From: Variovorax sp.
Lineage (GTDB): Bacteria > Pseudomonadota > Gammaproteobacteria > Burkholderiales > Burkholderiaceae_C
DNA: 60,489 bases
Assembly: GCA_017744935.1 (NCBI GenBank)
Contig: JAGIAI010000030.1
Coordinates: forward strand, 1 to 60,489
Direction: 5' to 3'
Translations under genes and position numbers: made by a program
Part shown: positions 18,004-26,818 of the stretch, piece after piece
Layout of the letters: every line of letters starts with the position of its first letter
Position numbering within the stretch: the first letter of the stretch is position 1
The notes under the pieces: model-generated
Told to the model about the DNA's origin: nothing
Databases searched by the model: none
The model's input: the letters and a program-made list of their open reading frames with translations, nothing else

Positions 18004-18291
18004 TCAGGCGGCGCTCAGTTCGGTTTCTGCCTCGGCGAAGAAGTCTGCGCATCCGAGCAGCACGGCGGTCTGCGGTGCAGCCTGGTAGCGCTCCAGCGCC
18101 TTGGCCTCGATCTGATCGAAGTGCGACTGGCAGGCAGCGGCAAGGCTCTCGTCGTCGCGAGGTGCCTCGAAGATCTCGTGCAGCGCGTCGTCGGAGATGC
18201 GGGCGATGATGCGGGGTCCATCGAAGCCGTCCGGGTAGATCGCGAATCTGACCGTCTCCGTATCGCTGCAATGGATCGCTTCGCTGAACAT
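18004..18291 (-). CDS. Small DUF1488-like protein
   Basis: 95 residues, acidic, predicted cytoplasmic. The layout, with VRFAIYPDGFDGPRIIARIS then SHFDQIEAKALERY, resembles DUF1488 proteins, which have no known function. No membrane segment or signal is seen. It is convergent with the DUF4239 gene, with 22 bases between the stops. The family call is by pattern memory and is moderate. Confidence 0.6.
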   Translation of the reverse strand: MFSEAIHCSDTETVRFAIYPDGFDGPRIIARISDDALHEIFEAPRDDESLAAACQSHFDQIEAKALERYQAAPQTAVLLGCADFFAEAETELSAA

Positions 18292-18400
18292 GGTGATCTC
18301 CTTTTCTCAAGCTCATGGATTTCACGCTTTCATGAAGCAAGATGAACGCGGCATACTTCGTCAACCGCGGACAGATGCCGCCTACAGGAGGAGTTCGTCC

Positions 18401-18838
18401 ATGAGCGACCCCTTCGCCTTGCAACGCTTCGTCGATGCCCAGGCCGACGTGATCGACACAGCGATGGATGAGTTGCGTGCTGGCAGGAAGCGCAGCCACT
18501 GGATGTGGTTTGTCTTTCCGCAACTGGCCGGCCTGGGGCGCAGCACGATGGCTCAGCATTACGCCATTTCCTCGCTCGAGGAATCGCGCGCGTATCTTGC
18601 ACACCCAGTGCTCGGCCCGCGGCTCAGGCAGTGCAGCGAGATCGTGCTGGACGTGCAGGATCGCGGCGTCGGCGACATCTTCGGGGCGCCGGACGATCAG
18701 AAGTTCTGGTCTTCGATGACGCTGTTCTCGATCACGGCCGACTCGACGACGACCGTGTTCCGCTCATGCCTGCAGAAGTACTTTGGCGGGAGCTCGGATC
18801 GCGGCACCCTGCTGCTTCTGCAGGGCACCGCGCCTTGA
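18401..18838 (+). CDS. DUF1810 family protein
   Basis: 145 residues with the family hallmarks RSHWMWFVFPQLAGLG and SRAYLAHPVLGPRL. AGGAGGAG lies about 10 bases before the ATG at 18401, which settles the start over an earlier in-frame codon at 18290. DUF1810 proteins are small and calpastatin-like by fold prediction, with no established role. The gene stands alone between a divergent and a convergent neighbour. Confidence 0.88.
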   Translation: MSDPFALQRFVDAQADVIDTAMDELRAGRKRSHWMWFVFPQLAGLGRSTMAQHYAISSLEESRAYLAHPVLGPRLRQCSEIVLDVQDRGVGDIFGAPDDQKFWSSMTLFSITADSTTTVFRSCLQKYFGGSSDRGTLLLLQGTAP

Positions 18839-18852
18839 TGCTGTAGCCGAGC

Positions 18853-19392
18853 CTAGTGCAGGTCGCCGTTGAGGTACGGCTCGGGGTCGACGGCCTGGCC
18901 CTGCTTGCGGATCTCGAAGTGAAGCTTCACGCGATCGGCGCCGCTGTTGCCGATTTCGGCAATCTTCTGGCCTTGACGCACCACCTCGTTTTCCTTCACG
19001 AGGATCGTCTGTGCGTGTGCGTAGGCGGTGAGATAGGTGTCGTTGTGCTTGACGATCACCATGTTGCCGTAGCCGCGCAGTTCGCCGCCGACATAGACCA
19101 CGCGGCCGTCCGCGGACGCGACGATGGGGTCGCCCATGTTGCCCGCAATGTCGATGCCCTTGTTGCGCGTGCCGTCGAACGTCGAGATGGTCCGACCCGG
19201 CGCGGGGCGCAGGAAGGTCGCTGTCTTCGCAGGTGCAGGCGGAGGCGCTGGGCGCGTCGTGGCGGGTGGCAATGGATAGAAGCCGGGTGCCGGCCCCTGG
19301 CTCTGGTTCAGGGGCGTCGACGTGCAGGCGACCAGTGAGACAGCCGCCACCATGACGGCAGCGGCGCGAAAAAAGTGGTTGTGTACTTTCAT
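18853..19392 (-). CDS. NlpD-like lipoprotein with degenerate LytM (M23) domain
   Basis: 179 residues from MKVHNHFFRAA. The lipobox VSLVAC (Cys about 23) is followed by a proline-rich linker and a LytM domain (about 70-179). Zinc-ligand positions are changed as in NlpD: NKGIDIAG replaces the usual HxG, and VKLHFEIR replaces HLHFE. It is therefore more likely an activator of periplasmic amidases in septum splitting than an enzyme. It lacks the LysM domain of E. coli NlpD, so it may be a partial paralogue. It is convergent with the DUF1810 gene. Confidence 0.8.
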   Translation of the reverse strand: MKVHNHFFRAAAVMVAAVSLVACTSTPLNQSQGPAPGFYPLPPATTRPAPPPAPAKTATFLRPAPGRTISTFDGTRNKGIDIAGNMGDPIVASADGRVVYVGGELRGYGNMVIVKHNDTYLTAYAHAQTILVKENEVVRQGQKIAEIGNSGADRVKLHFEIRKQGQAVDPEPYLNGDLH

Positions 19393-19494
19393 GGCGGCTC
19401 TTTCGAACGCGATGGACGCCAGGGGGTTCCCGGCCTCACGACAGAAGGCCATTTTTAGCATGGCGCGGCTGTCATTGGGATCAGACGAGCGCTT

Positions 19495-19971
19495 CTACTT
19501 GACGGGTATGGGCGCCGCGCGATCGATGGGCACCGCGGTGACACTGTTCTTCGGGGAGCCGTCGATGAGGAGATCGGAATAGGTCAGGTAGACCAGCGTG
19601 TTGCGCTTTACGTCCACCATGCGCACGACGCGCAGTCGCTTGAAAAGAATCGACTGGCGCTCGCTGTACACCTCTTCGCGCTTGGGAAGCGGTTGCGTGA
19701 TGCTGACCGGACCCACCTGCCGACAGGCGATCGAGGCTTCGGCCTTGTCTTCGGCCAAGCCCAGCGCGCCCGAGACGCCGCCGGTCTTCGCGCGCGAGAC
19801 ATAGCAGGTCACGCCGTTCACCTTCGGGTCGTCATAGGCATCGACGACGATCTTGTGGTCGGGGCCGATGAGCTTGAAGGCGGTGTCGACGTCGCCGACT
19901 TGTTCGGCCTTTGCAAAAGCCGAAAGAGCCGCCATCGCCACGACGGCAGCGCCTCGCGCGACGGGGCTCAT
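19495..19971 (-). CDS. creA: CreA family protein
   Basis: 158 residues with a signal peptide ending near SAFAKA. The conserved pattern is KVNGVTCYVSRAKTGG, SIACRQVGPV, and then FKRLRVVRMVD. CreA proteins are periplasmic and widely conserved, with unknown function. The start overlaps the stop of the NUDIX gene by 4 bases (19968-19971), so both belong to one transcript read from the FAH-family gene at 21232 downward. Confidence 0.87.
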   Translation of the reverse strand: MSPVARGAAVVAMAALSAFAKAEQVGDVDTAFKLIGPDHKIVVDAYDDPKVNGVTCYVSRAKTGGVSGALGLAEDKAEASIACRQVGPVSITQPLPKREEVYSERQSILFKRLRVVRMVDVKRNTLVYLTYSDLLIDGSPKNSVTAVPIDRAAPIPVK

Positions 19972-20519
19972 ACGATGTCCAGCGTGTGGACGCGATCGAA
20001 GCTACCGCGCCGCCGGTCTTCGAAGTAGCGCTCGAGTGCCGCCTTGACGGTGCGGAACGCGATCTCGTCCCAGGGAATTTCTTCCTCGGTGAAGAGCTTC
20101 GCTTCAAGCGTCTCGTGACCCGGATCGAAGCGGTCACTTAGCAGACGTGCGCGGTAGAAAAGATGGACCTGCCCGACCCGCACGACGCTCATGACCGCGA
20201 AGAGGCCTTCCATTTCGTACTCGGCGCCGGCCTCCTCATCGGTTTCTCGTGCCGCGCCCTGCTCGGTGGTCTCGTTGAGCTCCATGAAGCCGGCAGGCAG
20301 CGTCCATTTGCCCCAGCGCGGCTCGATGTTGCGCTTGCACAGCAGCACGCGGTCACCCAGGACAGGGATCGTGCCCACCACGTTCAGCGGGTTCTCGTAG
20401 TGGATCGTGTTGCATGCCGGGCAGACCGCGCGCTCTTTCGTGTCCCCGTCGTCGGGGATACGGTAGACCACCGCGGTGCCGCAGTTCTTGCAGTGCTTGA
20501 TGGGAACGCGCAGAAACAT
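19968..20519 (-). CDS. NUDIX hydrolase with zinc ribbon
   Basis: 183 residues from MFLRVPIKHCKNCG. Four cysteines in two CxxC pairs (HCKNCG, CPACN) form an N-terminal zinc ribbon, followed by a NUDIX box (G-x5-E-x7-RETDEEAG). This fits the family of NADH pyrophosphatase-like or ADP-ribose-like hydrolases with a ribbon. The exact nucleotide substrate cannot be told. An earlier in-frame region belongs to the upstream FAH gene, so the start at 20519 is chosen. Confidence 0.88.
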   Translation of the reverse strand: MFLRVPIKHCKNCGTAVVYRIPDDGDTKERAVCPACNTIHYENPLNVVGTIPVLGDRVLLCKRNIEPRWGKWTLPAGFMELNETTEQGAARETDEEAGAEYEMEGLFAVMSVVRVGQVHLFYRARLLSDRFDPGHETLEAKLFTEEEIPWDEIAFRTVKAALERYFEDRRRGSFDRVHTLDIV

Positions 20520-20530
20520 CGGAGCCTGGC

Positions 20531-21232
20531 TTAGACCACCTTCACCGTCAGGGCCGGCAGGCCGGTGATCTCGCCGACCAGCGTGTCGCCGGCGACCACT
20601 GCCGCCACGCCTTCGGGCGTGCCCGTGAAGATCAGGTCGCCCGGCTGCAACTCCCATGCGGCCGAGAGGTGCTCGATGGTTTCCCCAATGTTCCAGATCA
20701 ACTTGCTCACGTTGCTGCGCTGACGGTCGACGCCAGCGACCTTGAGAGAGATCTCCGCCTTCTCGACGTCACCCGCCTTGGCGACCGGCACGATCGGCCC
20801 GATCGGCGCGCTTTGCTCGAAGCTCTTGCCGATGTCCCAGGGGCGACCCTGCTTCTTCATGTCGTTCTGCAGGTCGCGGCGGGTCATGTCGAGGCCGACC
20901 GCGTAGCCGAAGATGTGCTTGTAGGCGTCTGCTGCCTTGATGTTCTTGCCGCCGGTGCCAATCGCCGCGACCAGTTCGATCTCGTGGTGCAGGTTCTTGG
21001 TGAGCGTCGGGTAGGCCATGGTGCCGGTGGCGCCGGCATCGACCACCACGACCGCGTCGGCCGGCTTCATGAAGAAGAAGGGCGGTTCGCGGCCGGTGAA
21101 CCCCATTTCCTTGGCATGTTCTTCGTAGTTGCGGCCGACGCAATAGATGCGGTGCAGGGGGAAGCGGGCGGCTTGTCCGACGACGGGGATCGAGACGAGA
21201 GGTTGGGGGGTGAATACGTACTCGGAGGCCAT
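20531..21232 (-). CDS. Fumarylacetoacetate hydrolase family protein, probably fumarylpyruvate hydrolase
   Basis: 233 residues of the FAH fold. Motifs are VGRNYEEHAKEMG, FFMKPADAVV, the metal ligands in HHEIELVAAIG, and DMTRRDLQNDMKKQGRPW. Its size and the divergent GST-type isomerase at 21362 match the maleylpyruvate isomerase/fumarylpyruvate hydrolase pair of the gentisate route (NagL/NagK). The tyrosine route would use a longer FAH. No gentisate dioxygenase is visible, so substrate assignment is inference. It heads a transcript with the NUDIX and creA genes. Confidence 0.82.
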   Translation of the reverse strand: MASEYVFTPQPLVSIPVVGQAARFPLHRIYCVGRNYEEHAKEMGFTGREPPFFFMKPADAVVVVDAGATGTMAYPTLTKNLHHEIELVAAIGTGGKNIKAADAYKHIFGYAVGLDMTRRDLQNDMKKQGRPWDIGKSFEQSAPIGPIVPVAKAGDVEKAEISLKVAGVDRQRSNVSKLIWNIGETIEHLSAAWELQPGDLIFTGTPEGVAAVVAGDTLVGEITGLPALTVKVV

Positions 21233-21361
21233 GGGAAATAGAGTCCTTTTTGCGCTTTCTTGCGAAAACGGCAGTGTGCCAGAGCGCGCGGCGGGCTGTT
21301 CTCGGGCCTTGCCCTGCCCATGCGGCTGGCCGCTGCCATCCGGCGGGGATATGCTTGCCGG

Positions 21362-22003
21362 ATGATGAAGCTGCACAACTACTTTCGTTCCTCCGCCTCA
21401 TTCCGCGTGCGGATCGCGCTGAACCTGAAGGGCCTCGACTACGACTACATCCCGGTGCACATCGCCCGCGGCGACCACAAGACCGGCCCGTTCTCCGCAA
21501 TTTCACCCGACATGCTCGTGCCGCTGCTCGAGGACGATGGCGAACGTCTCACCCAGTCCATGGCGATCATCGAATACCTCGACGAGGCGTACCCAGAGCC
21601 AGCGCTGCTGCCGAACGATCCGGTGGGCCGTGCCAAGGTGCGCGCGCTGTCGCAGACGATCGCGTGCGAGATTCATCCGCTGAACAACCTGCGCGTCCTG
21701 AAGTACCTCGTGCGCGACCTCAAGGTCGACGACGACGCCAAGAACGCCTGGTATCGCCACTGGGTGCGCGAGGGATTGCTGGCATTCGAGCGCCAGTTGG
21801 CCCTGTTGCCCGCCGGCACCTACTGCTACGGCAACACGCCTACCATGGCGGACTGCTGCCTCGTGCCGCAGATCTTCAATGGGCAGCGCTTCGACTGCGA
21901 CTTCAGCGGACTGCCGCGCACCATGGCGGCATTCGAGGCCTGCATGGAGCTCGAGGCCTTCCAGCGTGCGCAGCCTTCACAGTCACCTGACGCCGAAGCG
22001 TGA
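21362..22003 (+). CDS. maiA: Maleylacetoacetate/maleylpyruvate isomerase (zeta-class GST)
   Basis: 213 residues beginning MMKLHNYFRSSASFRVRIAL. The SSxSxRVRIAL glutathione-binding motif and HPLNNLRVLKYL are diagnostic of zeta-class isomerases, which convert the cis to the trans ring-cleavage product using glutathione. ATG codons at 21362 and 21365 are both possible. It is divergent from the FAH-family hydrolase that would take its product. The stop overlaps the GTG start of pgeF by 4 bases. Confidence 0.88.
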   Translation: MMKLHNYFRSSASFRVRIALNLKGLDYDYIPVHIARGDHKTGPFSAISPDMLVPLLEDDGERLTQSMAIIEYLDEAYPEPALLPNDPVGRAKVRALSQTIACEIHPLNNLRVLKYLVRDLKVDDDAKNAWYRHWVREGLLAFERQLALLPAGTYCYGNTPTMADCCLVPQIFNGQRFDCDFSGLPRTMAAFEACMELEAFQRAQPSQSPDAEA

Positions 22004-22755
22004 TACCTGCTGACTGGATCGTCCCCGACTGGCCGGCGCCGCCCGGCGTGCGTGCGGCGTGCACGACGCGCGCGGGCGGCGTGTCGAGCGGCAACTACCA
22101 GAGCCTGAACCTCGGCGACCACGTCGGCGATGACCCGGCTGCGGTGCGCTCGAATCGACAGGTCTTCGCCGATGCGATCGGTGCGCGGCCGGTTTTTCTC
22201 CAGCAGGTGCACGCGACGGACGTTGCCGTTCTGGGCAGCGGGGCGATCGAAGGCCGCGTCGCCGACGGCTGCATTACGGTCCAGAGAGGCATCGCCTGCA
22301 CGATCATGGTGGCCGACTGCCTGCCGGTGTTGTTCACGGACGAAACCGGCCACTGCGTCGCCGCCGCGCATGCGGGGTGGCGCGGCCTGGCCGCGGGCGT
22401 CCTCGAACGCACGCTCGATGGCTTCAGCGCAGACGGCGGTGCGCAGCGCGTGATCGCATGGCTCGGCCCGTGCATCGGCCCCGATGCGTTCGAGGTCGGC
22501 GATGAAGTCCGCGCCGCTTTCGAAAGCGCGTCACCTGATGCGAGGCAGTACTTCAAGCCCGCGCAGGCAGAGGGCAAGTGGATGGCCGATCTTGCAGGGC
22601 TTGCGCGCCAGCGGCTGCATGCGGCCGGGGTCACCCGGCTCTACGGCAACGACAGCACCGACGCGTGGTGTACGGTGCACAACCCGTTACGATTTTTCTC
22701 GCACCGGCGCGATCGCATCAGCGGGCGCTTCGCCGCCTGCGTCTGGCGCGATTGA
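22000..22755 (+). CDS. pgeF: Laccase-domain protein PgeF/YfiH
   Basis: 251 residues starting at GTG (GTGA overlap with the isomerase stop). Motifs are CTTRAGGVSSGNYQSLNL, QQVHATDV, ADCLPVLF and AAAHAGWRGLAAGV, which supply the His/Cys metal ligands. E. coli YfiH corrects mis-incorporated L-Ser in peptidoglycan precursors, and other members are purine nucleoside phosphorylases. The last 69 bases overlap an opposite-strand gene. Confidence 0.9.
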   Translation: MIPADWIVPDWPAPPGVRAACTTRAGGVSSGNYQSLNLGDHVGDDPAAVRSNRQVFADAIGARPVFLQQVHATDVAVLGSGAIEGRVADGCITVQRGIACTIMVADCLPVLFTDETGHCVAAAHAGWRGLAAGVLERTLDGFSADGGAQRVIAWLGPCIGPDAFEVGDEVRAAFESASPDARQYFKPAQAEGKWMADLAGLARQRLHAAGVTRLYGNDSTDAWCTVHNPLRFFSHRRDRISGRFAACVWRD

Positions 22756-22983
22756 TGCTGCTGCATGCGCACGAATGGCGGCTTCCCGTTCGGCGCTTTC
22801 TCGTTCCCTCAAGAGGCGTCGGCGTGCGGGTGTGCTCATCAGGTAAACCACCAGTGCCACCGGAATCAGGCCGTAGAGTAGAAAGGTGAAGACCGCGCCC
22901 AGGACCGTGCCGTTGGTGTTGGTGGCCTCTGCGACCGCCATCATCAAGGCAACATACAGCCAGGCAATCACGACGAGGTGCAT
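22687..22983 (-). CDS. Small two-TM membrane protein
   Basis: 98 residues with two hydrophobic stretches (about 2-20 and 28-47), an Arg-rich segment STPARRRLLRERE and an Ala-rich tail. The membrane part is clearly protein-like, and ATG 22983 starts a frame facing away from phaC. The 3' 69 bases overlap the end of pgeF tail to tail. Similar small proteins lie beside phaC in related genomes as I recall, but no function is known. It is not a shadow of pgeF because most of it lies outside that gene. Confidence 0.6.
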   Translation of the reverse strand: MHLVVIAWLYVALMMAVAEATNTNGTVLGAVFTFLLYGLIPVALVVYLMSTPARRRLLRERESAEREAAIRAHAAASIAPDAGGEAPADAIAPVREKS

Positions 22984-23086
22984 AGGTGATGTTTTCAGGA
23001 AGGTATCGAACGCTACGCTGGTCGGGCATTCGTGAATGCAGCATACTCAAAAGCCATTCAGAACAGGTGAGGAAGCAGGAGACACC

Positions 23087-24811
23087 ATGAAACAAGAACA
23101 CGCCTCGGCCGCAGACACATTCGCGCCGTTTCAACAGGCGCTTTCGCAGGGATGGACCAAGGCACTCGAAGCGTTCCAGTCGATCGGTGCACACGGCAAC
23201 GGAATCACACCCCGCCTCGAACTCCCCAAGTTCTCGCTCGACCCCGAAAGGCTCCAGGCGCTGCAGCAGCAGTACCTGAGCGAGGCCGCAGCGCTCTGGC
23301 AGCAGGATGTCGCGGCCCGCATGAGTGGCGACAAGCGTTTCGCCGGCGAAGCGTGGAGCCACAACCCGCTGTCTTCCTTCGCCGCGGCGGTCTATCTGCT
23401 CAATGCACGCACCTTGATGAGCATGGCCGAAGCCGTCGAGGCTGACGATAAAACTCGCGCCCGCGTGCGTTTTGCGGTTGAACAATGGATGGCCGCTTCA
23501 TCGCCAAGCAACTATCTTGCGTTCAACGCTGAAGCGCAGAAGAAGGCGATCGACACCCAGGGCGAGAGCATCGCCAAGGGCATCCAGAACCTGATGCACG
23601 ACGTGCAGCAGGGCCACATGAGCATGACCGACGAGAGCGCGTTCGAAGTGGGCCGCAACGTCGGCTCGACCGAAGGCGCGGTCGTCTTCGAGAACGACCT
23701 GTTCCAGCTTCTCGAATACAAGCCGCTGACTGCCAAGGTCTACGAGCGGCCGCTGCTGCTGGTGCCGCCTTGCATCAACAAGTTCTACATCCTCGACCTG
23801 CAGCCCACGAACTCGCTGATCCGCTATGCGGTGGAGCAGGGGCATCGCGTCTTCGTGGTGAGCTGGCGCAACCCGGATTCGTCGATGGCCCAGTACACCT
23901 GGGACCAGTACATCGAGGATGCCGCGATCAAGGCGATCCAGGTCACGCAGGAGATCACCGGGCAGGACAAGGCCGGCGGCAAGATCGACACGCTCGGCTT
24001 CTGCGTCGGCGGCACCATCCTCAGCACTGCGCTGGCCGTGCTGGCGGCACGCGGCGAGCAGCCGGCCGCGTCGGTCACGCTGCTCACCACCTTGCTCGAC
24101 TTCACCGACACGGGCGTGCTCGACATCTTCATCGATGAAGGCTTCGTGCAGTTCCGCGAGATGCAGATGGGCAACGGCGGACTGCTGGCTGGCGGCGAAC
24201 TGGCCTCCACCTTCAGCTTCCTGCGGCCGAACGACCTCGTGTGGAACTACGTGGTCGGCAACTACCTGAAGGGCGAGACGCCGCCACCCTTCGACCTGCT
24301 CTACTGGAACAGCGACGCCACCAACCTGCCGGGGCCGATGTACTGCTGGTACCTGCGCAATACCTATCACGAGAACAAGCTGGCGCAGCCCGGTGTGCTG
24401 ACAGTGTGCGGCGAGACGGTCGATCTCGGCAGCATCGAGGCGCCGGTCTACATCTACGGCTCGCGCGAAGACCACATCGTGCCCATCGGCGGCGCCTACG
24501 CGTCGACGCAACTCCTCTCAGGCAAGAAGCGCTTCGTGATGGGCGCTTCGGGCCATATCGCCGGCGTGATCAATCCGCCCGCGAGCAAGAAGCGAAGCCA
24601 CTGGATCCGCGCCGACGGCAAGCTGCCGAAGTCGCAGGCCGAGTGGCTGAGCGGTGCCACCGAGCATCCCGGCAGTTGGTGGACCGACTGGTCCGACTGG
24701 CTCAAGACCCACGCGGGCAAGCAGATCCCTGCCCCCAAGTCCTACGGCAAGGGGAGCGCCTACAAGGCGATCGAACCTGCGCCCGGCCGATACGTCAAGG
24801 CGAAAGCCTGA
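23087..24811 (+). CDS. phaC: Class I poly(3-hydroxyalkanoate) synthase
   Basis: Polymerises 3-hydroxyacyl-CoA into storage polyester at the granule surface. 574 residues from MKQEHASAADTF (AGGAGAC before the ATG at 23087). The lipase-like box GFCVGG holds the nucleophilic Cys (about residue 306). The catalytic Asp is in SREDHIVP and the His in GASGHIAGV. Length and lack of a PhaE partner mark class I. It is followed 50 bases later by the thiolase gene. The reductase phaB is not here but at 40 kb. Confidence 0.96.
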   Translation: MKQEHASAADTFAPFQQALSQGWTKALEAFQSIGAHGNGITPRLELPKFSLDPERLQALQQQYLSEAAALWQQDVAARMSGDKRFAGEAWSHNPLSSFAAAVYLLNARTLMSMAEAVEADDKTRARVRFAVEQWMAASSPSNYLAFNAEAQKKAIDTQGESIAKGIQNLMHDVQQGHMSMTDESAFEVGRNVGSTEGAVVFENDLFQLLEYKPLTAKVYERPLLLVPPCINKFYILDLQPTNSLIRYAVEQGHRVFVVSWRNPDSSMAQYTWDQYIEDAAIKAIQVTQEITGQDKAGGKIDTLGFCVGGTILSTALAVLAARGEQPAASVTLLTTLLDFTDTGVLDIFIDEGFVQFREMQMGNGGLLAGGELASTFSFLRPNDLVWNYVVGNYLKGETPPPFDLLYWNSDATNLPGPMYCWYLRNTYHENKLAQPGVLTVCGETVDLGSIEAPVYIYGSREDHIVPIGGAYASTQLLSGKKRFVMGASGHIAGVINPPASKKRSHWIRADGKLPKSQAEWLSGATEHPGSWWTDWSDWLKTHAGKQIPAPKSYGKGSAYKAIEPAPGRYVKAKA

Positions 24812-24861
24812 TCTCTGTTCCCGTCAATTCACTTCTCAATCAACGCATCGGAGAGCACACC

Positions 24862-26040
24862 ATGGAAGACATCGTCATCGTTTCAGCTGCGCGCACCGCC
24901 GTCGGCAAATTCGGCGGATCGCTGGCCGGCATTCCCGCGACCGAGTTGGGCGCGATCGTGATCAAGGAGGTGCTCGCGCGCGCCAAGGTCGCACCCGACC
25001 AGATCGGCGAAGTCATCATGGGCCAGGTGCTGACGGCCGGTAGCGGCCAGAACCCGGCGCGCCAGGCGCTGCTGAAGAGCGGCATCGTCAAGGAGACGCC
25101 GGCGCTCACCATCAACGCGGTGTGCGGCTCGGGCCTCAAGGCCGTGATGCTTGCAGCGCAGGCAGTCGCGACCGGCGACAGCGAGATCGTCGTGGCCGGC
25201 GGCCAGGAAAGCATGAGCCTCGCGCCGCACGTGCTGCCCAACTCGCGCAACGGCCAGCGCATGGGCGACTGGAAGCTGCAGGACACGATGATCGTCGACG
25301 GCCTGTGGGATGTGTACAACCAGTACCACATGGGCATCACGGCCGAGAACGTCGCCAAGAAGTACGACATCAGCCGCGCCGCTCAGGACGAGCTCGCACT
25401 GGGCAGCCAGACCAAGGCCGCTGCAGCGCAGGACGCCGGCAAGTTCAAGGACGAGATCGTCGCTGTCAACATTCCGCAGAAGAAGGGCGACCCGGTCGTC
25501 TTCGACAAGGACGAGTTCATCAATCGCAAGACCAATGCTGAAGGCCTTGCGGGTCTGCGCCCTGCCTTCGACAAGGCCGGCGGCGTGACCGCGGGCAATG
25601 CCTCGGGCCTCAACGACGGGGCTGCGGCCGTGATGGTGATGACCGCCAAGAAGGCGGCAGCACTTGGCCTCAAGCCGCTCGGCCGCATCGCGAGCTACGC
25701 GAGCACCGGCCTCGATCCGGCCTTCATGGGCATGGGCCCGGTGCCGGCTTCGCAGAAGGCGCTGCAGCGCGCGGGCTGGAAGCCGCAGGATCTCGACCTG
25801 CTCGAGATCAACGAAGCCTTCGCGGCGCAGGCCTGCGCGGTGAATCGCGAAATGGGCTGGGACGTGAACAAGGTCAACGTGAACGGCGGCGCCATCGCCA
25901 TCGGTCACCCGATCGGTGCCTCCGGCTGCCGCATCCTCGTCACGCTGCTGCACGAGATGCAGCGCCAGAACGCCAAGAAGGGCATTGCCTCGCTGTGCAT
26001 CGGCGGCGGCATGGGCGTGGCGCTGACGATCGAGCGCTGA
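24862..26040 (+). CDS. phaA: Acetyl-CoA acetyltransferase (beta-ketothiolase)
   Basis: 392 residues. The active-site Cys is in NAVCGSGLKAV (about residue 89), with NEAFAAQ, GGAIAIGHPIGASG and CIGGGMG at the C-terminus. It condenses two acetyl-CoA to acetoacetyl-CoA, the first step of PHB synthesis. It lies in tandem with phaC and is followed by a strong terminator, so phaCA is one unit. The call as the PHA thiolase rests on this linkage. Confidence 0.95.
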   Translation: MEDIVIVSAARTAVGKFGGSLAGIPATELGAIVIKEVLARAKVAPDQIGEVIMGQVLTAGSGQNPARQALLKSGIVKETPALTINAVCGSGLKAVMLAAQAVATGDSEIVVAGGQESMSLAPHVLPNSRNGQRMGDWKLQDTMIVDGLWDVYNQYHMGITAENVAKKYDISRAAQDELALGSQTKAAAAQDAGKFKDEIVAVNIPQKKGDPVVFDKDEFINRKTNAEGLAGLRPAFDKAGGVTAGNASGLNDGAAAVMVMTAKKAAALGLKPLGRIASYASTGLDPAFMGMGPVPASQKALQRAGWKPQDLDLLEINEAFAAQACAVNREMGWDVNKVNVNGGAIAIGHPIGASGCRILVTLLHEMQRQNAKKGIASLCIGGGMGVALTIER

Positions 26041-26059
26041 GCGCTGTAGTGCACGACAA

Positions 26060-26087
26060 GAGCCGCGTCCTTGGGCGCGGCTTTTTT
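26060..26087 (+). terminator. Intrinsic terminator after phaCA
   Basis: AGCCGCG (26061-26067) pairs with CGCGGCT (26076-26082) around an 8-base loop, followed by six T. It lies 20 bases after the thiolase stop. Confidence 0.9.
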
Positions 26088-26128
26088 CTTTCCGGATCGA
26101 CATCACAACCAAGAAGGAGACAAGAAGG

Positions 26129-26812
26129 ATGAACGACAACGACAGCACCCTGTTCCAGCAGATCCGCGACGAACTCTTCGTTGCCGCAGTGGGCGACGTG
26201 CTCGACACGATGGGCTATCACCATCAGTTCCTCCCGGCCGGCATCGCGCCGCTGGAGAAGGCGATGCGCATTGTCGGGCGCGCGATGCCGGTGCTGGAGG
26301 CCGATGTCATCAATGACGGGCAGAAGTCGGCGGGGCCGCTGTCGGGCAAGCCTTTCGGCCTGATGCTGGAAGCGCTCGACGACCTCAAGCCCGGCGAGAT
26401 CTACATCGCCACCGGTGCTTCGCTTCGCTATGCACTCTGGGGTGGGCTCATGTCGACGCGCGCCCGGCACCTGAAGGCCGCAGGCGCGATCCTCGACGGC
26501 TACGTGCGCGACGCGAACGAGATCGAGCACCTCGGCTTCACCGTGTTCTGCCGCGGCACCTATGCGCAGGACCAGGGCGTGCGCGGGCAGGTGATCGACT
26601 ACCGCTGCACCATCGAGATCGACGGGGTCCGCATCGCGCCGGGCGACCTGCTTTTCGGCGACCGCGAGGGTGTGCTGGTCATTCCCCGCGCGGTCGAGGC
26701 CGAGGCCGTGCAGAAGGCGCTCGAGAAGGTGCGCACCGAGAACAAGGTCGCCGACGCCATTCGCAATGGCATGGGCGCGTGCGAGGCGTTCCAGACCTTC
26801 GGCGTGATGTAG
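26129..26812 (+). CDS. RraA family protein / HMG aldolase-like
   Basis: 227 residues with the family motif DGYVRDANEIEHLGFTVFCRG, the Arg-Asp metal and substrate site of 4-hydroxy-4-methyl-2-oxoglutarate/oxaloacetate lyases, and GDREGVLVIPR near the C-terminus. Members are either aldolases for pyruvate-yielding cleavage or, in E. coli, RraA, an inhibitor of RNase E. The longer N- and C-termini here favour the aldolase group. It follows the phaA terminator, with AAGGAGACAAGAAGG before its ATG, and appears monocistronic. Confidence 0.83.
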   Translation: MNDNDSTLFQQIRDELFVAAVGDVLDTMGYHHQFLPAGIAPLEKAMRIVGRAMPVLEADVINDGQKSAGPLSGKPFGLMLEALDDLKPGEIYIATGASLRYALWGGLMSTRARHLKAAGAILDGYVRDANEIEHLGFTVFCRGTYAQDQGVRGQVIDYRCTIEIDGVRIAPGDLLFGDREGVLVIPRAVEAEAVQKALEKVRTENKVADAIRNGMGACEAFQTFGVM

Positions 26813-26818
26813 TCGTAC

